DNA of 64,000 bases from Cupriavidus gilardii (GTDB lineage Bacteria; Pseudomonadota; Gammaproteobacteria; Burkholderiales; Burkholderiaceae), in assembly GCF_008801915.1 (NCBI RefSeq), contig NZ_VZOV01000006.1:186001-250000 (forward strand), given 5' to 3'. Each line of letters starts with the position of its first letter. Position 1 is the first letter of the stretch. The notes beneath the pieces were generated by a model. The model was given only the letters and a program-made list of their open reading frames with translations, had not been told where the DNA came from and ran no database searches. Both the position numbers and the translations under genes were made by a program. Positions 35,644-43,451 of this stretch are shown here, in pieces.

Positions 35644-36281
35644 TGACGCGGGCCCTTCTGAGTTTTCGGATCGTAGCCACGATCACGCAATGTCGCCTCT
35701 TTGGCGCTGACGGGGTAGGAACGGTCCAGGCTCAACAGGTACGCGACCAGGTCGAGCGCCTCCTGTCGGGCCACCACCACTTTCCCGTCCGCGGGACGGT
35801 ACTCCTGCGGCAACTTGACCACGACCTCGCCGGGCGCGGCCTTCTCCTTGACCTCGAAGAGGAAGGGGTACGAAGGCATGATGCTCCAGTCGAAGATGGC
35901 CCTGGGCTGGTACAGGTGGGTCAATTGCCAGTCCCGGCTCGGCAGGCGCACCCCGACATTCAGCAAATCGGGGCCGGTGCGCATCGTCCCGAGCAGTTGG
36001 GGAGCGTCGTAGGCGTAGTCGCCCGGCGTGGACGGCCTTCCCCAGCCCCGGGCCTGATCCGCCAGCGTCTGGCCACTCGAACGAGGCTGCTGGCTGTGAC
36101 AGTAGACACAGCCATTGGCCACGTACTGCGCACGGCCTCTTAGCTGTTCGATCGTGTAGTTCTGCAACTGCGCAGGTGCCTGGACCGTACGGACCTGCAG
36201 GCCGGGGAGCACCACGAGCATGACGGTCGCGAACACCAAGATTCCGACAGCGCCGACGAACAATGGAATCAGCCGGTTCAT
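35640..36281 (-). CDS. ccoO: cbb3-type cytochrome c oxidase subunit II
   Basis: Membrane-anchored monoheme cytochrome c subunit of a cbb3 oxidase. The 213-residue product has an N-terminal membrane helix (about 5-27), a single CVYCH heme site (YVANGCVYCHSQQ), the family region WGRPSTPGDYAYDAPQLLGTMRTGPDLLNVG, and a Met ligand in IFDWSIMPSYPFL. The length is normal for CcoO. It overlaps ccoN by 4 bp. Confidence 0.94.
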   Translation of the reverse strand: MNRLIPLFVGAVGILVFATVMLVVLPGLQVRTVQAPAQLQNYTIEQLRGRAQYVANGCVYCHSQQPRSSGQTLADQARGWGRPSTPGDYAYDAPQLLGTMRTGPDLLNVGVRLPSRDWQLTHLYQPRAIFDWSIMPSYPFLFEVKEKAAPGEVVVKLPQEYRPADGKVVVARQEALDLVAYLLSLDRSYPVSAKEATLRDRGYDPKTQKGPRQ

Positions 36282-37834
36282 GCGTCACCTCGCCGTTTCG
36301 ACCAGAGTAGGGCCATCGCATGGAAGGCAAAGACGAAGTGTCCCAGCGTCATCATGCCGCCGCCCACCGATCGACCTTCGAGATACGGCACGATGTTGCG
36401 GGTGATGTCAGCGAAACTGGTCTGTGGATCGAGCAGCGACATGCCTTGCAGGAAACCGCCGATGGTCAATGACAGGAAATAGATCAGAAAACCCAGGACC
36501 GTCAGCCAATAGTGGATGGCGATGAGTCGCGGACAGGGCCAGTTCTTGCCCGTCAGGTAGGGCAAGAGATAGTAGAAGGCGCCGAACAGCACGATGGAGA
36601 CGAATGCGTAAGCTCCCAGGTGCGCATGCCCCACCGTGTAGTGCGTGAAGTGGGTGATCGAGTTGATGGCCCGTACAGCCTCCAGCGATCCCTGGAAGGA
36701 TGCGGCCGTGTACATCAATGCGCCCGTGGACACGAAGCGCAGCGCCATGGACTCCTTGAACGCCCAGAAATTCTGCGCGACCGTCACGTGCTGATTGATC
36801 GCCACCGCGATGACAGGAATGAACATCATGACGCTGTGCACGATCGACAGCGTGACCACCCACGTCGGCACGGGCCCACCGATCAGGTGATGAATACCCA
36901 CCTGGCTGTAGAACAAGGCAAGGCCCCAGAAGCCCAGCAGCGAAACGCTATACGAATAGATCGGCTTGCCGATGATCTTGGGAATCAGGTAATAGGCAGC
37001 ACCCAGCCCCAGCGGTGTCAGCCAGAGGCCAAGCACGTTATGCGCGAACCACCAGTTGGTGGTGGCTTGCTGCACGCCTGAATGCAGGCCCGGGATATTC
37101 GCGATGAAGAACAGAATGGGGAACCATGCCAGTCCCGCGAGGTAGTACCAGCCGCTGACGTAGATGTGGTGAACGTTGCGTTTTCGGGTCGTCGCGATGG
37201 CGGACCATGCGATGAAGAAGCCGCCGAGGGCCAGGACGATGTCGATCTGCCATGGGATTTCGAGCCACTCCAGGCCGTCGCTCCATCCATTGGCAATGGC
37301 AATGGCACCGGCCGCCACGCCGAGGGCCCACAGCACCGCGCCCACCATCGCCATTGCGGGCCTTCGCAGGGGCGTATGAAACATGCGAGGGATGATCCAG
37401 AGCGCGACCGCTATGCCCCCTGTGGACAGCCAGCCGTACGCGACCAGATTCAGATGGACGGTGCGCGCGCGCCCGAAGGTGGTGAACGCCTGACTCGCCA
37501 GCCAGTCGGGCCAGTGCAACTTCAGCGAGGCGATCATCCCGAACAGCGAGCCAACGATCAGGAACAGGAAGGAAGCGATGGACAGGACCAGTACGACGTT
37601 CCGACCCGGGGCGTCGACGCCGGCACGCAAGGCGTCGAATCGATGCTCGGCCGCCCCTTCATCGAATGAAGATGGATCATCCGGGGAGCCGGCCTCGCCC
37701 TCCAGAAATATGGTCGAAGCCTCCTTCTTTCCCGCATGGATCTGGCGCGTCACGATGGACCAGATCAACGCGCCCAGAGCCGCCAGCGAGACGATAAAGC
37801 TCAGAGCAAGGAGAAACCCTAGGCTTTCATTCAT
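36278..37834 (-). CDS. ccoN: cbb3-type cytochrome c oxidase subunit I
   Basis: Catalytic heme-copper oxidase subunit reducing O2 at high affinity. The 518-residue product has the twelve-helix core with conserved His ligands (TVHLNLVAYGWLS; VGIHHL; HFTHYTVGHAHLGAYAF). ATG 37834 was chosen after GGAG. Unlike typical CcoN, about 85 residues precede the core: a short hydrophobic helix (GFLLALSFIVSLAALGALIW) and an acidic, Ser-rich linker. That helix recalls the small assembly protein CcoS, which is otherwise missing here. It is first gene of the operon ccoN-ccoO-cytc-tsdA-ccoI-lnt. Confidence 0.94.
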   Translation of the reverse strand: MNESLGFLLALSFIVSLAALGALIWSIVTRQIHAGKKEASTIFLEGEAGSPDDPSSFDEGAAEHRFDALRAGVDAPGRNVVLVLSIASFLFLIVGSLFGMIASLKLHWPDWLASQAFTTFGRARTVHLNLVAYGWLSTGGIAVALWIIPRMFHTPLRRPAMAMVGAVLWALGVAAGAIAIANGWSDGLEWLEIPWQIDIVLALGGFFIAWSAIATTRKRNVHHIYVSGWYYLAGLAWFPILFFIANIPGLHSGVQQATTNWWFAHNVLGLWLTPLGLGAAYYLIPKIIGKPIYSYSVSLLGFWGLALFYSQVGIHHLIGGPVPTWVVTLSIVHSVMMFIPVIAVAINQHVTVAQNFWAFKESMALRFVSTGALMYTAASFQGSLEAVRAINSITHFTHYTVGHAHLGAYAFVSIVLFGAFYYLLPYLTGKNWPCPRLIAIHYWLTVLGFLIYFLSLTIGGFLQGMSLLDPQTSFADITRNIVPYLEGRSVGGGMMTLGHFVFAFHAMALLWSKRRGDA

Positions 37835-38352
37835 GGGCGCTCCAGAAATGGCGCGCAACCATCCGAATTGGTTCCGATGCCAACCACTGGTGTTGGCGAT
37901 AGTGTTCCATCAGGGCTTGCCTCAGCATTGTTTTTATGAATGTCGCATGTGAATCACGGGAATGATGGTCAGCCTCGATTAAGCGAAAGTTAAGAGTGTT
38001 TTTCGAGGTGCCCCGCGCTCTTTGACCGTGGACTGTCTGGATGGCGAGATCCAAATACAGTCGGCCCGGATATTCGAATCGTCGTGACGCGAAGGTCTCG
38101 GCCGCCTCGCGGCAGACACCGGCGCTGCGCCTGGGGTCAGCATCGGCAGGGGGCGGGACGATCGCTTGTTCGCCTAGTGCCAGGAAATCACAGTGGACGC
38201 ACGTATCCGTTATAACCACCCGCATCCCGAAGGACAGTCTCCCCTGGCAGGGATAGCCGCTGTTGAGGCTCGGAGGGCCGAATGCCGCTCCTCCTTTCGC
38301 CCGCACTATGAGCGTCGGTTTCCCATGTCCCGGCGATGACGCATGCGGCGGC
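37835..38352. other. 518-bp non-coding region upstream of ccoN
   Basis: The region lies between the ccoN start and the sqr stop. It contains the predicted regulated promoter of the oxidase operon (37962-37994) and a markedly AT-richer stretch around 37915-38000. An open frame on the minus strand crosses it but shows no family similarity and contains the promoter, so I do not call it a gene. No FNR-type TTGAT-N4-ATCAA site was found. The rest (38010-38352) shows nothing I can name. Confidence 0.6.
37962..37994 (-). promoter_or_regulatory. Shared-architecture promoter of the cbb3 operon (site B)
   Basis: On the minus strand: CTTAAC (37989-37994), 5 bp, CTTAAT (37978-37983), 10 bp, CATCAT (37962-37967) as -10. 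The hexamer pair is the closest of the four to the YTTAAK-N5-YTTAAK box known for PmrA. It lies 128 bp upstream of the ccoN start. Confidence 0.72.
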
Positions 38353-40023
38353 TCACCCGTCCGAGAGGACAGGATGCGCGAGCCATTCGCGGCCCTTGAG
38401 CATGCCGTCCCAATAGACCGGCGGCAGGATGCGTTCCTTCAGCAGCCACGCCAGCGATGACGGCCGCTTGCCGTCGATGAACCATTTCGGAAACGAAGGC
38501 GCCAGCTTGCCGCCGTAGGCAAATTCCGCCAGCACGATCTTGCCGCGCTCGACAGTGAGCGGGCAGGAGCCATAGCCGTCATAGCTGGCCAGGCGCGTGG
38601 ACCCGCTCCGGGCGGCGAGCAGGTTGTGCGCGACCACCGGCGCCTGCTTGCGTGCGGCCGCAGCAGTCTTGGCATTGGTGGTGTTGGTGCAGTCGCCGAG
38701 TGCGAAGACGTTGGCGTACTTCTTGTGGCGCAGGCTCGACGGGTCCACGTCCACCCAGCCCGCAGCGTCCGCCAGCGGGCTCACTCGGATGAAGTCCGGC
38801 GCCTTCTGTGGCGGCACGGCGTGCAGCAGGTCAAATGGACGGGTGACGCGCTCCTTGGTGCCGTCGGCGTTCGTGCGGATGAAGGTGGCTTCATGCGCTG
38901 CGCCATCGACGGCCACGAGCTGGTTGCTGAATTGCAGATCGATGCCATAAGCCTTCACGTACTCCATGAGCGCGGGCACGTAGTCCGGCACGCCGAAGAG
39001 CACGCCTCCCGCGTTGCAGAACTCGATGTGGATGTTCTTGAGCACGCCCTGCCGCTTCCAGTGATCGGCCGAGAGGTACATCGCCTTCTGCGGCGCACCC
39101 GCGCATTTGATGGGCATGGGCGGCTGCGTGAACAGGGCCTGGCCGCTCTTGAGGTTCTGCACCAGTTCCCAGGTGTAGGGCGCGAGGTCGTAGCGGTAGT
39201 TGGAGGTGACGCCGTTGCGGCCCAGTGTTTCAGGTAGGCCCTCGATGCCGTTCCAGTCGAGTTTCAGGCCCGGGCAGACCACGAGCTGCTGGTACTTGAC
39301 GACGCGGCAGCCATCGAGCACGAGGGCGTCGCGCTCGGGCTCGAACGCGGCGACGGCCATCTTGATCCACTTGACGCCGCGCGGAAGCACGCTCGCCATC
39401 GTGCGCGCCGTGTGCGCAGGCGGAAAGATGCCCGCGCCCACCATCGTCCACCCCGGCTGGTAGTAGTGCACATCCGCCGGGTCGATGACGGCGATGTCCG
39501 CGTCCGGCTTGCGCGCGAGCAGGCTGGACGCCACCGCGATGCCCGCCGCGCCCGCGCCGACGATCACGATGTCATGCGTGGCGTCCACGACTTCGGTGGG
39601 TGTGCGCCCGCCGTTGGCGATGCGCCGGGCCACGCCGGACAGGTCGTAGCCGGCACCGCGCGCGGCTTCGAGGATGGAGGCCAACGGCTGACGCTGCGCC
39701 TGGCTCAGCGCCCACAGCGTGGCCGAGCGCGTGCCGGTGCGGCAGTAGGCGAACACCGGGCCGGGCAGTTGCGTCATCAGCGTCCCGAAGGCCTGGGCCT
39801 GCTGGTCGGTCACTTTGCCGGACTCGACGGGCAGGTAGGTCGCCGCCATACCCAGTGACTGGGCGGCCTGCTCGATTTCGCTGAAGCCGGGCTGATCGCC
39901 CGCTTCTCCATCGGGCCGATTGCAGATCACCGAGCGGTAGCCAGCCTCGGCGATGGCCTGCAGGTCGGTGGCAGCGATCTGGCCGCTGACGGCCAGTCCC
40001 TGGTCCAAGGCTTTGATGTCCAT
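38353..40023 (-). CDS. sqr: DUF442 phosphatase/rhodanese-like domain fused to sulfide:quinone oxidoreductase
   Basis: A 556-residue two-domain protein. Residues 1-140 are a DUF442/TIGR01244 domain with a PTP-like loop CRTGTRS (Cys94). Residues 150-556 are an SQR-type flavoprotein with FAD motif GAGAAG at 156-161, paired cysteines in VCPGL and KCAGAP, and ALGDCTNT. SQR oxidises sulfide to persulfide and reduces quinone on the inner membrane. It lies 48 bp after the persulfide dioxygenase gene, giving the usual two-step sulfide oxidation pair. Fusions of this type are known in proteobacteria. Confidence 0.9.
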   Translation of the reverse strand: MDIKALDQGLAVSGQIAATDLQAIAEAGYRSVICNRPDGEAGDQPGFSEIEQAAQSLGMAATYLPVESGKVTDQQAQAFGTLMTQLPGPVFAYCRTGTRSATLWALSQAQRQPLASILEAARGAGYDLSGVARRIANGGRTPTEVVDATHDIVIVGAGAAGIAVASSLLARKPDADIAVIDPADVHYYQPGWTMVGAGIFPPAHTARTMASVLPRGVKWIKMAVAAFEPERDALVLDGCRVVKYQQLVVCPGLKLDWNGIEGLPETLGRNGVTSNYRYDLAPYTWELVQNLKSGQALFTQPPMPIKCAGAPQKAMYLSADHWKRQGVLKNIHIEFCNAGGVLFGVPDYVPALMEYVKAYGIDLQFSNQLVAVDGAAHEATFIRTNADGTKERVTRPFDLLHAVPPQKAPDFIRVSPLADAAGWVDVDPSSLRHKKYANVFALGDCTNTTNAKTAAAARKQAPVVAHNLLAARSGSTRLASYDGYGSCPLTVERGKIVLAEFAYGGKLAPSFPKWFIDGKRPSSLAWLLKERILPPVYWDGMLKGREWLAHPVLSDG

Positions 40024-40071
40024 GAGGGTCTCCTGCCCGGAAATTGTCCTTTCAGCCGGTCGGTGCCGCTC

Positions 40072-40950
40072 TCAGAGGGCATCGATGGGAATCTTGAGGT
40101 AGTGGACGCCGTTGGATTCGGCAGGCGGCAACTCGCCGGCCCGCATGTTCACCTGCACGGAGGGCAGCAGAAGCACGGGCATCGCCAGCGTGGCGTCGCG
40201 CTGCTCGCGCGTGGCCGCGAAGTCATCCTCGCTGATGCCGTCACGCACATGGATGTTGTGCGCACGCTCCTCGGCCACGGTGGTCTTCCATTGAAGCTCG
40301 CGCCCCCCGGGGCGGTAGTCGTGGCACATGTAGAGCACGGTCTCCGGCGGCAGCGACAGCACGCGGCCGATCGAGCGGAACAGTGTGCGCGCGTCGCCAC
40401 CCGGAAAGTCGCAACGCGCCGTGCCATAGTCGGGCATGAACAGCGTGTCGCCCACGAAGGCTGCGGCAGGCGCTTCAGGTGTGGCGTTGTCCTGGACCAG
40501 ATAGGTCATGCAAGCGGGCGTATGGCCGGGGGTATGCATGGCCCGCACCTGCAGCGTGCCGAGCATGAAGGTCTCGCCGTCGTCGAACAGACGATCAAAC
40601 TGCCGGCCGTCACGCGCGAAGGCCGGCTCGGCGTTGAAGAGCTGGCCGAACACCTGCTGTACGGTACGGATGTTCGCCCCAATGCCGGTTCGGCCGCCCA
40701 GGCACGAATGGAGATACGGCGCGGCGCTCAGGTGATCTGCGTGCACATGCGTCTCCAGAATCCACTGGACGCTCGCCCCCAGTTCCCGCACGCGCTCGGC
40801 CATGCGGTCCGCGCCGGCGCGCGAGGTGCGGCCGGATTTAGGATCGTAGCCGAGCACGCTGTCGATGATGGCGCACTGACCGCTTTTCGTGTCCAGCACG
40901 ATGTAGCTGAAGGTGCTGGTGTCCTCGTCAAAGAAGGGTTCGATCTTCAC
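40072..40950 (-). CDS. Persulfide dioxygenase, metallo-beta-lactamase fold (Blh/ETHE1-like)
   Basis: Oxidises glutathione persulfide to sulfite with O2, working after SQR. From a GTG at 40950 the product has 292 residues, starts KIEPFFDEDTSTFSYIVLD as homologues do, and has the metal motif THVHADHLS (His68, His70, Asp72, His73), PGHTPACMTYL and GDTLFMPDYGTARCDFPGG. The open frame reaches a GTG at 41031, but that would coincide with the predicted transcription start, so I favour 40950, which GAGG precedes by 10 bp. It is closest to the Blh type linked to BigR. Confidence 0.88.
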   Translation of the reverse strand: MKIEPFFDEDTSTFSYIVLDTKSGQCAIIDSVLGYDPKSGRTSRAGADRMAERVRELGASVQWILETHVHADHLSAAPYLHSCLGGRTGIGANIRTVQQVFGQLFNAEPAFARDGRQFDRLFDDGETFMLGTLQVRAMHTPGHTPACMTYLVQDNATPEAPAAAFVGDTLFMPDYGTARCDFPGGDARTLFRSIGRVLSLPPETVLYMCHDYRPGGRELQWKTTVAEERAHNIHVRDGISEDDFAATREQRDATLAMPVLLLPSVQVNMRAGELPPAESNGVHYLKIPIDAL

Positions 40951-41038
40951 GGTGTCTTTGCCTCGCTGAATGTATGACCCGTCTGTTGTCGCCCAAGCTC
41001 CCTTGATCGGATGTTTGTGGGTCGTTCTCACATGCCAG

Positions 41039-41071
41039 ATGGTGTCCGGGTCGAATTAACTCAAAATTAAA
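41039..41071 (-). promoter_or_regulatory. Shared-architecture promoter of persulfide dioxygenase-sqr (site D)
   Basis: On the minus strand: TTTAAT (41066-41071), 5 bp, GTTAAT (41055-41060), 10 bp, CACCAT (41039-41044). Spacing is identical to the other three sites, with the -10 the weakest match. It would give the dioxygenase and SQR genes a promoter separate from the upstream repressor-rhodanese pair. Confidence 0.6.
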
Positions 41072-41137
41072 AACTTGCCGTCGCATGTTCTTGCCGACCG
41101 GCGGCCGAGTGAAGAAATCGCTTCCCCACCCGTAGAC

Positions 41138-41665
41138 TCAGCCGGCCAGCGCGCGGCGGTTCCAGGGCATGCGCATCAGCACGCGCGCGAGCCCACAGAA
41201 CCCCGAGACACCGGCGAAGACCAGCCCCGCGCCCACGAAGCCCGAAAGCACATGGAACCATGGCGAAATCGTGGCGCCCAGCACGGCACCCAGCACGATC
41301 AAGGACCCCGCAACAATCTGCACCTGCCGTTGCAGCTCCAGGGGTTGAGAGGCGTCCGCCACGACGGGCAGGCCGGCCTTCTTCCAGGCGTCCAGCCCGC
41401 CTTCAAGCACGTAGGCCTCGCAGGCCGTGCATGCCCCCAGCGTCGGGGCGTTCACCCGCGTCCGGTTGCCCGAGCGGCAGTGGAAGATGATTGCCGAAGC
41501 GCCGTCGAGCGGCAGGCCGCCGCTTCGCAAGCGGTCCATCGGCACATGGCGTGCCTGCGCGATGCGCTCACGGGCATGTTCGTCCGCCGCACGGATGTCC
41601 ACCAGAACGGCACCCTGGTTCATGAGTTCGCTGGCAGCTTGGGGCGAGATGGATTTCAGGGACAT
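41138..41665 (-). CDS. Rhodanese with C-terminal membrane domain (YgaP-like)
   Basis: A 175-residue protein: a rhodanese domain (1-105) with active-site loop CRSGNRT (Cys63), then a DUF2892-type pair of membrane helices (VQIVAGSLIVLGAVLG and FVGAGLVFAGVSGFCGLARVL). This is the architecture of E. coli YgaP, an inner-membrane sulfurtransferase next to the ArsR regulator YgaV. Here, too, it follows an ArsR gene by 22 bp. It probably transfers or disposes of sulfane sulfur made by SQR. Confidence 0.9.
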   Translation of the reverse strand: MSLKSISPQAASELMNQGAVLVDIRAADEHARERIAQARHVPMDRLRSGGLPLDGASAIIFHCRSGNRTRVNAPTLGACTACEAYVLEGGLDAWKKAGLPVVADASQPLELQRQVQIVAGSLIVLGAVLGATISPWFHVLSGFVGAGLVFAGVSGFCGLARVLMRMPWNRRALAG

Positions 41666-41687
41666 GGCAATGGCCTCCGAGGGTGGA

Positions 41688-41999
41688 TCAGGGACAGAAG
41701 ATGGCCTTGAGCGTGGCGATGAGCTTGGCCACGTCGGGGTTGTCGATACGGTAGTGCAGGGTCTGCGACTCTCGCCGATAGGTCACCAGGCCTTCCTCGC
41801 GCATCTTGGCCAGGTGCTGGGACAAGGCGGACTGGCTCAGCGCCACGTTTTCGTGCAGGGCACCGACGGTCATCTCGCCATGCTCGATCAGCAGGCAGAG
41901 AACGAGCAGGCGATGCTCATTGCCGACCGTCCGCAGCATGGCCGCAGCCTTGGCCGCGCCGTCCTGTAGAAACGACTGGTCTTTCTTGTCAACCATCAT
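41688..41999 (-). CDS. BigR/SqrR/YgaV-like ArsR-family repressor
   Basis: A 103-residue winged-helix repressor with the HTH NVALSQSALSQHLAKMREEGLV. It has exactly two cysteines in the positions expected for persulfide sensors: Cys35 in LLVLCLL and Cys102 at the C-terminal FCP, 67 residues apart (66 in BigR and SqrR). In those proteins persulfides form a tetrasulfide bridge that releases DNA. It lacks the ArsR metal motif CVCDL. It heads the rhodanese-dioxygenase-sqr group and is divergent from an MFS gene, with a palindrome between. Confidence 0.9.
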   Translation of the reverse strand: MMVDKKDQSFLQDGAAKAAAMLRTVGNEHRLLVLCLLIEHGEMTVGALHENVALSQSALSQHLAKMREEGLVTYRRESQTLHYRIDNPDVAKLIATLKAIFCP

Positions 42000-42027
42000 G
42001 GCAGCTTGTATTTAACATGTATCTAAT

Positions 42028-42041
42028 TTAGCATAAGCTAA
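42028..42041. promoter_or_regulatory. Candidate operator of the BigR-like repressor
   Basis: TTAGC-ATAA-GCTAA is a perfect inverted repeat in a very AT-rich 50-bp stretch, 29 bp upstream of the repressor start and in the gap shared with the divergent MFS gene. The position over the presumed -10 region suits autorepression. Confidence 0.6.
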
Positions 42042-42148
42042 TAAAATATCAAGGCACTTCCTCGAAGGCAGGAAGTGCGGCAGGTCTTCCTGCCGGTGTT
42101 CTCATGCTGCGGCGTGGGTTCGCCTGACACCTCATTCCTGATTCGTTC

Positions 42149-43375
42149 ATGACGCCACCTGCTTCGCTGCCACCGCCCGCTGCGACAGATGCCCGCCGCA
42201 ATGTGGGCCTGCTGATGGCCGCCCAATCGCTGGGCGGCGCCGCGCCACCCATCATCATTTCGCTGGGCGGCATCGTGGGTCAGATGCTGGCCAGCAACCC
42301 TTCGCTGGCCACACTGCCGGTCAGCCTCTACAACCTGGGGCTGGCGCTGTCGACCATCCCTGCGGCCCTGCTGATGCGTCGTCTGGGCCGGCGCGCGGCC
42401 TATGCGTTGGGGGCGCTGCTGGGTTCGGTGTCCGGGCTCATCGCCGCATTGGGCGTCCTGTGGGGCAGTTTCGAGACCTTCTGCGTGGGCACGGCGATGG
42501 CTGGCTTCTACGGCGCGTGCGTGCAGAGCTACCGCTTCGCGGCCAGCGATGCGGTGCCGCCGCCGCAGCGCGCCACCGTCATCTCGCGCATCATGATCGG
42601 CGGCCTGATCGCCGCGGTCATCGGCCCGCAGGTCGTCATCTGGACGCGCGACGCCTGGCCCATGGCGCCGTTCGCTGGCAGCTTCCTCGGGCAGGCGGGC
42701 CTGGCGCTGCTGGCCTTGCCGCTGCTGCTGATGCTGCGCATGCCGCCGCCCCAGGCGTCCGCCGTCGTGGGCGCGGCGCGCCCGCTGGCAGTGATCGCGC
42801 GCAGTCCAGGCTTCGTCGTGGCCGTCACGGCGGGCATCGTGTCCTACGGCCTGATGGCTTTCATCATGACGGCCGCGCCGATGGCCATGGTGGGTTGCGG
42901 CCACACCGTGGGCGAGGCGGCGCTGGGCATCCAGTGGCACGTGCTCGCCATGTTTGCGCCGAGCTTCTTCACCGGCCACCTGATCGCGCGTTTCGGCAAG
43001 ACCGCCATCACGGCGTGCGGACTGGTGTTGATCGGCACCTCTGGCCTGCTGGCCCTGGCCGGCCTCGAACTTCTGCACTTCTGGGGCTCGCTGATCCTGC
43101 TGGGCGTGGGCTGGAATTTCGGCTTCATCGGCGCCACGGCGCTGGTGACCGACTGCTACACCGCGCCCGAGCGCGCCAAGGTGCAGGCACTCAACGATTT
43201 CCTGGTGTTCGGCACCGTGGCCGTCGCCTCGTTCGGGTCGGGCCGGCTGCTGAACACCTCGGGCTGGGAAACCATCAACGGCCTGATGCTGCCCCTCATC
43301 GCGCTCGTGCTGGCCCTGCTGGGTTGGCTGGCTTGGCGCAACCGCCGGCAGTCGGCGGCGGCCGCTGCGCCATGA
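42149..43375 (+). CDS. Major facilitator superfamily transporter
   Basis: A 408-residue inner-membrane protein with twelve hydrophobic segments and the MFS loop 2-3 motif as LLMRRLGRRAAYALGA (about 72-87). No soluble extra domain is present. Divergent from the BigR-like gene, it may share its operator and so respond to persulfide. The substrate cannot be told; the next genes (CMD-like, DsrE) offer only a loose hint of organic acid or thiol export. Confidence 0.88.
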   Translation: MTPPASLPPPAATDARRNVGLLMAAQSLGGAAPPIIISLGGIVGQMLASNPSLATLPVSLYNLGLALSTIPAALLMRRLGRRAAYALGALLGSVSGLIAALGVLWGSFETFCVGTAMAGFYGACVQSYRFAASDAVPPPQRATVISRIMIGGLIAAVIGPQVVIWTRDAWPMAPFAGSFLGQAGLALLALPLLLMLRMPPPQASAVVGAARPLAVIARSPGFVVAVTAGIVSYGLMAFIMTAAPMAMVGCGHTVGEAALGIQWHVLAMFAPSFFTGHLIARFGKTAITACGLVLIGTSGLLALAGLELLHFWGSLILLGVGWNFGFIGATALVTDCYTAPERAKVQALNDFLVFGTVAVASFGSGRLLNTSGWETINGLMLPLIALVLALLGWLAWRNRRQSAAAAAP

Positions 43376-43451
43376 AGCCGTCTGGGTCCGGTCGAGCGTG
43401 CGGGTCAACCCGGTTTCATATTCGATGTTCCAAAACCATGAGGAGTTCGCG

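Noticed and set aside
37900-38000. FNR/ANR box search upstream of the cbb3 operon
   Set aside because: No TTGAT-N4-ATCAA or close variant was found, although many cbb3 operons have one; the TTAA-box promoter is the only clear signal.
37827-38306. A 159-codon minus-strand frame upstream of ccoN, with a ferredoxin-like start (VVITDTCVHC)
   Set aside because: Only the first few residues recall a ferredoxin, no further cysteine clusters follow, and it spans the predicted ccoN promoter in an AT-rich stretch.
42038-43408. A 456-codon minus-strand frame opposite the MFS gene
   Set aside because: Antisense shadow, rich in His, Gln and Arg, with no family features; the MFS gene on the plus strand is clear.
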